Shown piece by piece: positions 8,118 to 13,522 of a stretch of 13,522 nt of DNA. Position numbers and translations under genes: made by a program. How positions within the stretch are numbered: the stretch's first letter is position 1; every line of letters starts with the position of its first letter. Origin of the DNA: Kiritimatiellia bacterium (lineage in GTDB: Bacteria > Verrucomicrobiota > Kiritimatiellia > RFP12 > UBA1067); NCBI GenBank assembly GCA_017936245.1, contig JAGBFY010000459.1, positions 1-13,522 of the forward strand, in the 5' to 3' direction. The notes beneath the pieces were generated by a model. The model did not search any database. It worked only from the letters and a program-made list of their open reading frames with translations, and was not told the origin of the DNA.

Positions 8118-9478
8118 TTCAGCCCAGCCCTGCATGTCAGACGGAAGCCCCACATCTCACCAGCGACGGAAGACGGATCCGCGCCAAGTCTGAATCCCGA
8201 ACGGCAATCCGAACGTGCGGCATGGTAGGACCCACCACGCCGCACACGCGCCGCTCCAGCATTCCCGCCCAGAGTATAAAGAGGGTTTGCAGGATCGATA
8301 TTTATGGCGCCGTTCAACTGGGTGATGTCATTCTCAAACCAATCAAGGCAGAGCTCAAAAGCATTGCCGTGCATATCGTAAAGGCCCCATGCGTTCGGTG
8401 CGTACGATCCAGCTGTCGCGGGCCCGTTTTCAGGTGTTGAACTGTACGGAGGAGGCACAAACGATGGAGGCTCTGCTGTATTCAGCACATTACCCCCGTT
8501 GTTCTTGTAGCGTCCAGGCAGATTTGGATCGTAATCGGACTCCAAAATTGGCGATCCGTCGCCCCAACGGCCTTCGCCATTCCCTGCGCGGCACGCAAAC
8601 TCCCACTGTGCCTCACCCGGCAGATCGAAATCAAGTCCCGTACGGGCATTCAGAATGCCAAGCACTGAACCTTCATAAGGCGCATCCGGCCAATTTCCTC
8701 CAACACAGGGACATGTTCCCGTGTTCGCAGAATTGCAACGCAGAGCATTGAAACTGACCCCTCCAGCAGGACGCATCGCGCCTTCCATCTGATAGCTTGC
8801 GCCGTTGATTCCGGCAATCAGATAAAGCTGCGCCTGCGTCACTTCAAACACGCCTATGTAATAGTTGTTCGTCAGCATAACTTCATGCGTCTTCTCCGTA
8901 TCTGCATTGCGACCTTTTTCCGATATGGTTCCCATCGTCCAACGGACATTTTTGGCGCGTATCTTGCGCATCACCAGATTCGATGTACGGTAGGCATCGT
9001 TTTCTAGCAGCCCGCCCGGCAGAAAATCCACCGATGGATAGTAGCGCTGCGACAGAGGTGTCGCAGAACCGGAGATGTCCACCACCATGTAATCAGGAGT
9101 GTCATCAAGCGCCCATGCTGTGACAACGGCTTTTGCACCCCCTTCTTTTAAAGGGATCTTGTGATCGGGCCACGACTGATCGGGATGCCAGATAATTGTT
9201 CTTTTTTCCGTCTCAGAGGGATCGACCCTTCGCCAGACCGCGCTGTCCCGAGAAAAACAGTCGATGTTCTGCCCCCCGATTGACACCCAGCCCGCAGGTC
9301 CGTTTGTCATGATGTCGAGCGTTACCACGGCTGGAGCGTTGGTCAACATGTACGTAATTGTCACCGCACGGGTGGAATCCTGCTTCCATGTGACGTCTGT
9401 CACCTCCGGCACTCCGTCCGCACAGACAGCGCATGCGGCAGCGATTGTTACGGCCATGGTCATGTGTTTGACGTTCAT
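8114..9478 (-). CDS. Secreted SUMF1/FGE-fold protein, second paralogue
   Basis: Belongs to the SUMF1 (formylglycine-generating-enzyme-like) family with an N-terminal immunoglobulin-like region. The 454 residues comprise a signal peptide (about 1-20), a beta-rich domain (about 23-145) and the SUMF1 domain (about 180-452). Landmarks are YYIGVFEVTQAQ (206-217), DLPGEAQWEFACRAGN (285-300), GLYDMHGN (365-372), LCLDWFEND (377-385), RVRRGGSY (411-418) and WGFRL (443-447). True aerobic FGEs have Gly-Ser-Trp-x-Cys followed by a second Cys; here the first is Ala420 and only Cys425 remains, so formylglycine synthesis is unlikely. It starts 28 bases after its paralogue, with AGGA 7 bases before the ATG, and its stop overlaps the DUF4838 start. 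Glycan binding or another surface role is a guess. Confidence 0.88.
   Translation of the reverse strand: MNVKHMTMAVTIAAACAVCADGVPEVTDVTWKQDSTRAVTITYMLTNAPAVVTLDIMTNGPAGWVSIGGQNIDCFSRDSAVWRRVDPSETEKRTIIWHPDQSWPDHKIPLKEGGAKAVVTAWALDDTPDYMVVDISGSATPLSQRYYPSVDFLPGGLLENDAYRTSNLVMRKIRAKNVRWTMGTISEKGRNADTEKTHEVMLTNNYYIGVFEVTQAQLYLIAGINGASYQMEGAMRPAGGVSFNALRCNSANTGTCPCVGGNWPDAPYEGSVLGILNARTGLDFDLPGEAQWEFACRAGNGEGRWGDGSPILESDYDPNLPGRYKNNGGNVLNTAEPPSFVPPPYSSTPENGPATAGSYAPNAWGLYDMHGNAFELCLDWFENDITQLNGAINIDPANPLYTLGGNAGAARVRRGGSYHAARSDCRSGFRLGADPSSVAGEMWGFRLTCRAGLK
8828..8881. repeat. 54-bp perfect direct repeat, copy 1
   Basis: These 54 bases are identical to 10383-10436. On the minus strand they encode 18 residues (VMLTNNYYIGVFEVTQAQ) at the start of the SUMF1 core. 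Bases on both sides differ between the copies, and the rest of the two genes has diverged. Confidence 0.9.
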
Positions 9479-9506
9479 TTGATAGTCCTTTCGCCTTTTT
9501 GACAGT

Positions 9507-11072
9507 TTACTTGAGAATTAAAATGAATCCAAACGGTGGACGCGAATCTAACGCAATCGCATCCGTATCCTGCGACGACCGGGATCTTGCCTCCAGCTCC
9601 ACCACCGCTTCCGCAGAAAGCCTGCCGAAGACAATGCGTGTAGCTGTGTCATGCGTCGCCATTGAAACAGGAGCATTCTCCATGGCATTACCCGCATGGC
9701 ATGCAAGACGGAACCCCCACTGCTCTGCACGCGAGGCAGGGTCAGCGGAAAGGCGCTTAGTCGACCTGCTGTCTTTCGACTGAACGTGATAGCTGCCACC
9801 GCGGCGCACACGATCCTTCCCCGCTGCCTTTCCGGCCAATGTGTTGGACGGGGCTGCAGGATCGATATTAACGGCACCATTCAACTTTGTGATGTCATTC
9901 TCGAACCAATCCAGACACAATTCGAACACATTGCCATGCATATCGTAGATACCCCAATCGTTCGGCACGTAAGATCCAACCGTCGCAGGACCATTTTCAG
10001 GCAAGCAATCATTTGACGGAACGTCATTCCCTTGATTCAGATAGCCTCCGTTGTAGCGATTACGTCCTGGCATGTTAGGATCGCCAAGATCGCCTTTATT
10101 GATAACTTTGCCATTCCCCCAATAACCGGGTTCGTTGCCTGCGCGACAGGCAAACTCCCACTGAGCCTCTCCGGGCAGATCGAAATTCAAACCGGTGCGT
10201 ATGTTCAGCAAATCAAGAAAAGAACCTTGATACGGAGAGCCGGGCCAGTCGCCTCCTTTATGCACAGTGGTTCCCACTGGCGCACATCGTATCTCATTGT
10301 ATACAACCCTGTTTACGGGACGCATTGCTCCATCCGTCTTGAAGTACGAGTTGTTTTTATCCGTCCCCGCCACAAGCATGAACTGCGCCTGCGTCACTTC
10401 AAACACGCCTATGTAATAGTTGTTCGTCAGCATAACATCATGGGCATCTTCTTCGCGTCCTGAGTTCAATCCATCCTCAGAAGTGCCCATGGTCCATGGC
10501 ACATTTGCGGCCATGATCTTGCGCATAATCAGCTTTGTCGTGCGATAATCCGTGTTTCCAAGCACGCCACCGGGCAGAAAATCAGCGGAGGGATAATACC
10601 GTTCACTTCCGGATTGCGCCGTAGGCAAGAGATTCGCCACAAGATAATCAGGGGGATTCTCCGGCGCCCATGCCGACACAACCACATTCACATCCATCGT
10701 TCCCGCCTCCGCTTCATCTGGGAAATAAGTGATCGTCCGGGTTTCCGATGCAGAGGGTGAGACCATCTTCCATACAGCACTGTCTTCTGTTACATTCCGT
10801 ACGTGCTCGCCGCCGATGGATGCATATCCGGCAGGGCTGTTCGTCACAATATCGAACGTGACGATGGCCGGAGAGCCAGTCAACACATACGATACCGTTA
10901 CGGCTCGCGTCTCTGTATCCTGCCGCACGGCAACGTTGCTTATGACGGGAGGCTCCGATGCTGCGACCGCCGGCAGAATGACCGCACTGGCGACACCGAA
11001 AAACACTGCGCTCAGACTCTTCGGCACACACTCACTGATGCCGCCTCTGGCGGACTTTATTTGACGTATCAT
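9507..11072 (-). CDS. Secreted SUMF1/FGE-fold protein, first paralogue, with C-terminal extension
   Basis: Paralogue of the next gene in the operon with the same plan. The signal peptide spans about 1-38, with a long basic n-region and the hydrophobic stretch SLSAVFFGVASAVILPAVAA. An Ig-like beta-domain runs about 42-158 and the SUMF1 domain about 190-462. Landmarks are YYIGVFEVTQAQ (219-230), DLPGEAQWEFACRAGN (298-313), GIYDMHGN (374-381), LCLDWFEND (385-393), RVRRGGSY (421-428) and WGFRL (452-456). Both cysteine positions of true FGEs are lost (Val430; Ser435-Arg436 region), so formylglycine synthesis is very unlikely. About 60 residues beyond the SUMF1 end (462-521) are absent from the paralogue and not recognised. 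The ATG overlaps the regulator stop as ATGA and has AGGAGGT 4 bases upstream, a strong ribosome site inside the regulator gene. Role unknown. Confidence 0.88.
   Translation of the reverse strand: MIRQIKSARGGISECVPKSLSAVFFGVASAVILPAVAASEPPVISNVAVRQDTETRAVTVSYVLTGSPAIVTFDIVTNSPAGYASIGGEHVRNVTEDSAVWKMVSPSASETRTITYFPDEAEAGTMDVNVVVSAWAPENPPDYLVANLLPTAQSGSERYYPSADFLPGGVLGNTDYRTTKLIMRKIMAANVPWTMGTSEDGLNSGREEDAHDVMLTNNYYIGVFEVTQAQFMLVAGTDKNNSYFKTDGAMRPVNRVVYNEIRCAPVGTTVHKGGDWPGSPYQGSFLDLLNIRTGLNFDLPGEAQWEFACRAGNEPGYWGNGKVINKGDLGDPNMPGRNRYNGGYLNQGNDVPSNDCLPENGPATVGSYVPNDWGIYDMHGNVFELCLDWFENDITKLNGAVNIDPAAPSNTLAGKAAGKDRVRRGGSYHVQSKDSRSTKRLSADPASRAEQWGFRLACHAGNAMENAPVSMATHDTATRIVFGRLSAEAVVELEARSRSSQDTDAIALDSRPPFGFILILK
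10383..10436. repeat. 54-bp perfect direct repeat, copy 2
   Basis: Identical to 8828-8881 at every base, including all synonymous positions, within the first SUMF1 paralogue. Confidence 0.9.
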
Positions 11073-12208
11073 TGTGACCTCCTCTGTTTCGCTCTCCGCT
11101 TGGTTTTCTCTGAAACATCCAGTCTCTTTGTCGAGCCTCTCTCAATGAATCTGAACGGACAGACGATCTGTACCGGATCCACCGAATATTCTGACATTCT
11201 TTTCAGCAACCGTTCAAATGCAGCCTTTGCCAAAACCTCGTACGGCTGACGGATTGTCGTGATTCCCGGAGTCGCAATCCGCGCTATCTGAATGTCGTCG
11301 AAACCGGTTATCATGACATCATCCGGTACAACATATCCAAGACTCTGCAATGAACACTTCAGATTTGCCGCCAGCACATCGTTTTCACAGACAAACGCAT
11401 CGGGACGAGGCCGTCGCCTCATGATCTTTGCAACTTCTTCCTTGTCGGCAGGATCCGCCAGAATAACATTCGACTGACTCCACTTCATACCCTTGGAAAG
11501 CGCAACGTTCCTTACCCCTCTAGCCCTGTTCATGACGTTCTGCACCCAGTTCTTGCGCATCAGGAAACATATGCTCCGCGCCCCTCTGTCAATCAGATGA
11601 GTGCACAGTTTCTCCCCTGCAGCGACGTTGTCCACGGACACAAGATCATATTCGCTGCGGTCCGGACTATCGACAATGTCACCGTCAAGCAGCACAACAG
11701 GAATCCCTGCCGAAGTGAAAGCTGACAGCACGCGTCGGTTTACAGTTTCCGAGCTCTCGGAATACTCCAGCGGCTGATAAATGACACCGGCCACCTGTCT
11801 CTTTATCAGCCTAGCCGCGACTTCAATGGATTCGTGACTGTTGTCGCTGGAGTTCAGAGACCAGACACCCTCCATCAGAATCGTATAATTATTATCACTT
11901 GCCAGACGGATCATTGCCGAAACAATAGGCTGAAAGAACTCCGAGGAATATGAAACTCCGGGAATGACCAACCCGATCAGACGCGAACGCCCTCCCTTCG
12001 TGACAAATGTCCCCGAGCCTCGCCTTGTGCTGATGAATCCGTCCTCCTTAAGCTTGTCAAACACCTTGAACGCCGTCAGCCGAGAGATCCCGAAACGTTT
12101 ACAAGTCGCCACAATGCTCGGAAACGACTTGCGCGACTTATATTTGTCGCCCAAGATCTCTTTCCTGAGTGTCTCATACGCCTTTTGATATTTGACTTCT
12201 CTGCTCAT
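11069..12208 (-). CDS. AraR-like transcriptional regulator (GntR winged helix + LacI-type sugar-binding domain)
   Basis: A cytoplasmic DNA-binding sugar sensor. The 379 residues split into an N-terminal GntR-type winged helix (about 5-70) and a periplasmic-binding-protein-like effector domain (about 75-358). The winged helix shows FPSIVATCKRFGISRLTAFK and DGFISTRRGSGTFVT. The effector domain opens with IGLVIPG and carries GFDDIQIARIATPGITTIRQP-type sequence at 302-322, the LacI/GalR signature. A very basic tail (KTKRRAKQRRSQ) closes it. This domain pairing is that of Bacillus subtilis AraR, an arabinose-responsive repressor. The ATG is the first possible start, because a TAA lies in frame just upstream. 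A TGTTATAAT promoter ends 8 bases before it and an 18-bp palindrome lies 38 bases before it. It leads the operon it probably controls, so autoregulation is expected. The effector sugar is not known. Confidence 0.92.
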   Translation of the reverse strand: MSREVKYQKAYETLRKEILGDKYKSRKSFPSIVATCKRFGISRLTAFKVFDKLKEDGFISTRRGSGTFVTKGGRSRLIGLVIPGVSYSSEFFQPIVSAMIRLASDNNYTILMEGVWSLNSSDNSHESIEVAARLIKRQVAGVIYQPLEYSESSETVNRRVLSAFTSAGIPVVLLDGDIVDSPDRSEYDLVSVDNVAAGEKLCTHLIDRGARSICFLMRKNWVQNVMNRARGVRNVALSKGMKWSQSNVILADPADKEEVAKIMRRRPRPDAFVCENDVLAANLKCSLQSLGYVVPDDVMITGFDDIQIARIATPGITTIRQPYEVLAKAAFERLLKRMSEYSVDPVQIVCPFRFIERGSTKRLDVSEKTKRRAKQRRSQ

Positions 12209-12216
12209 CTGCGGGA

Positions 12217-12225
12217 ATTATAACA
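12217..12225 (-). promoter_or_regulatory. Extended -10 promoter of the regulator/glycosidase operon
   Basis: The minus strand reads TGTTATAAT, ending 8 bases before the regulator ATG and predicting a 2-base leader. A weak TTGCCT lies 19 bases upstream of the hexamer and its first two bases belong to the palindrome, so a protein on the palindrome would block this promoter. Confidence 0.6.
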
Positions 12226-12245
12226 TCCACCTCAAACCAACAGGC

Positions 12246-12263
12246 AAGTGGTATATACCACTT
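12246..12263. promoter_or_regulatory. Perfect 18-bp palindrome, probable operator of the AraR-like regulator
   Basis: AAGTGGTATATACCACTT reads the same on both strands over all 18 bases. It lies between the divergent regulator operon and the outer-membrane protein gene, in the usual place for a GntR/LacI-type dimer site. It also contains TGGTATATA, an extended-10-like sequence, on both strands. Binding by the adjacent regulator is inferred from position and symmetry only. Confidence 0.7.
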
Positions 12264-12297
12264 TCATAAACGTGGCGCACTTCACAGAAAAGCTTCA

Positions 12298-12306
12298 TGA
12301 TATAAT
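12298..12306 (+). promoter_or_regulatory. Extended -10 element before the beta-barrel gene
   Basis: TGATATAAT matches the other promoters of the window, but it ends only 2 bases before the ATG at 12309, so its transcript (start about 12313) would miss that codon and use the in-frame ATG at 12339. Alternatively transcription starts further up, for example from TGGTATATA inside the palindrome. Confidence 0.45.
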
Positions 12307-12308
12307 GA

Positions 12309-13133
12309 ATGCGTTTTTACAAGAACTCCAGTTTTTCTATGACAGCCTCAATCTTAATGCTGGCATTCGCATGCAAGACATCTCTTTTTATGGGTACGGA
12401 CGTTCGCTCGGCCAATATCACCCGCGGAACAATCGTGAATCCTGAACCGATACAGTGTTTCACAGGAGGCATAGATGAGAGTTTCGGCACTCCACTCGAT
12501 TCATTCGGAGCAAATTCCATAGGCATGCGGGTATGGACGTGCAACCATCTGACGTCGGCGCGTGACAGTCAAATGACAAGATGTTTCAACGAGACCGACC
12601 CTTCAATATTCTACCGTAACAGACTTGGCTTCGCAAAGGGATGGGAACTGATGACGGAAACCGGTTTCACATGGGTGCTTTATCGTCCATTCCGACACGT
12701 TCAGGATACGCATCATGAAATGGAATGGCGCGCGAAATCTGAATTCGATACGCCGTGGGCCACTCCATACTTTTTCCTGAGGCAGACATTCCGTCCGTAT
12801 TCGCTAACATACTGGCAGACGGGACTCAAACACCGTTTCAATGTCACAGAATCCATTCGTCTTACTCCATTCGCACATCTCGACTGGGGCGACGACAATC
12901 TGTTCGAATTCAAGTACGGGACCTCCCATGGCAAAATCAAGGATGGCGTATCGGCAATGGATTCAGGATTGCGCATGGACTGGAACATCCACAGCAACCT
13001 GTCGCTCTGGATGCAGGCGGAAGGATATGCCATCATAAACAAAAAAGCCCGCAGCGCAAACGACACGAGAGGGTCCGTGACCAGCCGCAACGGGATAGTG
13101 GCTTTTTCAACAGGGGTGGAAATCCATTTTTGA
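12309..13133 (+). CDS. Outer-membrane beta-barrel protein of unknown family
   Basis: A probable outer-membrane protein of 274 residues. The N-terminus has a basic stretch (MRFYKNSSF) followed by a hydrophobic core (MTASILMLAFA), as in a signal peptide. The remainder alternates aromatic and polar residues in strand-length segments (for example LRQTFRPYSLTYWQTGLKHRF, SIRLTPFAHLDW, SLWMQAEGYAII) and ends in GVEIHF, the terminal phenylalanine recognised by the barrel-assembly machinery. I do not recognise a family; a porin or an assembly-type barrel are both possible. Start choice is open: 12309 keeps the basic n-region, while 12339 fits the nearby TGATATAAT better; neither has a Shine-Dalgarno sequence. 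It is divergent from the glycosidase operon across the palindrome, which suggests shared control and perhaps oligosaccharide passage. Confidence 0.75.
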   Translation: MRFYKNSSFSMTASILMLAFACKTSLFMGTDVRSANITRGTIVNPEPIQCFTGGIDESFGTPLDSFGANSIGMRVWTCNHLTSARDSQMTRCFNETDPSIFYRNRLGFAKGWELMTETGFTWVLYRPFRHVQDTHHEMEWRAKSEFDTPWATPYFFLRQTFRPYSLTYWQTGLKHRFNVTESIRLTPFAHLDWGDDNLFEFKYGTSHGKIKDGVSAMDSGLRMDWNIHSNLSLWMQAEGYAIINKKARSANDTRGSVTSRNGIVAFSTGVEIHF

Positions 13134-13522
13134 CAACCCCATCCCTTGCTTGATTTCTTTCCAACCACTCGTACAAACGTGTGAAGTGTACCGCTATCGA
13201 AAAGACACCTTCTAGAAGAAAAGACCACGTCCTGTCGCCGTGGGGACATGGGCTGTGCACGGAACGTGTCCGTCCAGAAGTTCCGTGACGGCGCATGGAC
13301 GTTCCTCGCCCAGCCTCACACGGATGAGGGATCCGAACATACTCTGCACCTGCTTTTACAGGAATCCATCACCCCTCACGATGAAAGTGATTCGGGAACC
13401 GACCTTCTTGACCTCGAAGGAGAACATGTTCTTTACAGTCGTCTCAAGGGCAACGCAGGGACAGACCCTTCAGAAGGCAACGCGCAAGCTGCGCCCTCCC
13501 TGTGTGGTGACGAATCGCGGCG
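13134..13522. other. 389-base end region with no assignable gene; open frames run off the edge
   Basis: No known family is visible here. One plus-strand frame is open from an ATG at 13248 to the window end (about 91 codons, encoding MGCARNVSVQKFRDGAWTFL and so on), preceded only by a weak GGGG. A second plus frame is open from just after a TAG near 13213 to the end. A minus-strand frame also reads protein-like but is broken by TGA and TAA. Third-position GC in the ATG frame is about 57 percent by hand count, no clear coding bias. It could be the start of a gene, a decayed gene or low-stop non-coding sequence. No T-rich terminator follows the barrel gene. Confidence 0.4.
13258..13287. repeat. 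Inverted repeat, 8-bp arms with 14-base loop
   Basis: CACGGAAC at 13258-13265 is the exact reverse complement of GTTCCGTG at 13280-13287. No T-run follows on either strand, so it is not a standard intrinsic terminator. It may be a protein site, an RNA hairpin or chance. Confidence 0.4.

Noticed and set aside
8118..8153. Longer start for the DUF4838 gene at 8153
   Set aside because: It would add 12 residues ahead of a clear signal peptide and overlap the upstream gene; the ATGA overlap at 8117 is the better start.
7496..8440. 314-codon plus-strand open frame opposite the DUF4838 and SUMF1 genes
   Set aside because: Arg/Pro/Ser/His-rich, no domain, no Shine-Dalgarno sequence, and opposite two genes with recognisable families.
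13209..13218. 10-bp palindrome CTTCTAGAAG
   Set aside because: Short and not positioned next to a recognisable promoter; expected by chance at this scale.
1..13522. Mobile elements, CRISPR array, riboswitch, rRNA
   Set aside because: No transposase or integrase sequence, no regularly spaced repeats and no rRNA motif was seen. The tRNA has no visible attachment-site duplication or integrase beside it. All gaps except the last 389 bases are under 230 bases.

Overview
The window looks like a chromosomal segment from a Gram-negative bacterium, probably of the Planctomycetes-Verrucomicrobia-Chlamydiae group (Kiritimatiellota, Lentisphaerota or Verrucomicrobiota). This is an inference from gene content, with no marker gene to settle it. 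Secreted SUMF1-fold proteins, a DUF4838 (GH163-type) glycosidase, a GH127-type glycosidase and a GntR-headed/LacI-bodied regulator occur together, and there are an outer-membrane beta-barrel protein and many signal peptides. Base composition is moderately GC-rich.

Layout. (1) The left edge (1-441, minus) holds the N-terminal 147 codons of an exported protein that runs out of the window; it has its own promoter and a strong ribosome binding site. (2) A housekeeping block on the plus strand follows: an MscS-type mechanosensitive channel (625-1527), the DNA polymerase III clamp-loader subunit dnaX (1562-2974), and pyrK, the electron-transfer subunit of class 1B dihydroorotate dehydrogenase (3023-3826). 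(3) A minus-strand tRNA-Gln(UUG) lies at 3854-3928 behind its own promoter. (4) A compact five-gene operon on the minus strand, transcribed from 12208 down to 4046, encodes an AraR-like regulator, two paralogous secreted SUMF1-fold proteins, a secreted DUF4838/GH163-type glycosidase with a C-terminal beta-sandwich, and a secreted GH127-type protein. Two junctions are ATGA overlaps and the other two gaps are under 30 bases. (5) A divergent outer-membrane beta-barrel protein (12309-13133, plus) is separated from the operon by 100 bases containing a perfect 18-bp palindrome, a likely operator. (6) The last 389 bases hold no gene I can assign with confidence.

How it fits together. Region 4-5 reads as a small glycan-utilisation locus. 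The regulator senses a sugar and probably binds the palindrome, where it could control its own operon and possibly the outer-membrane protein. The two glycosidases are exported and would trim a glycan outside the cytoplasm. The two SUMF1-fold proteins lack the cysteine pair of true formylglycine-generating enzymes, no sulfatase is present, and their role is unknown. No transporter, kinase or isomerase lies in the window, so uptake and catabolism must be encoded elsewhere.

A recurrent promoter signal is visible: six sites read TGNTATAAT (an extended -10 element), and at the four I checked in detail no TTGACA-like -35 stands at normal spacing. The sites precede the left-edge gene, mscS, dnaX, the tRNA, the regulator and the beta-barrel gene. 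At dnaX and the regulator the element lies exactly 8 bases before the ATG, implying almost leaderless transcripts.
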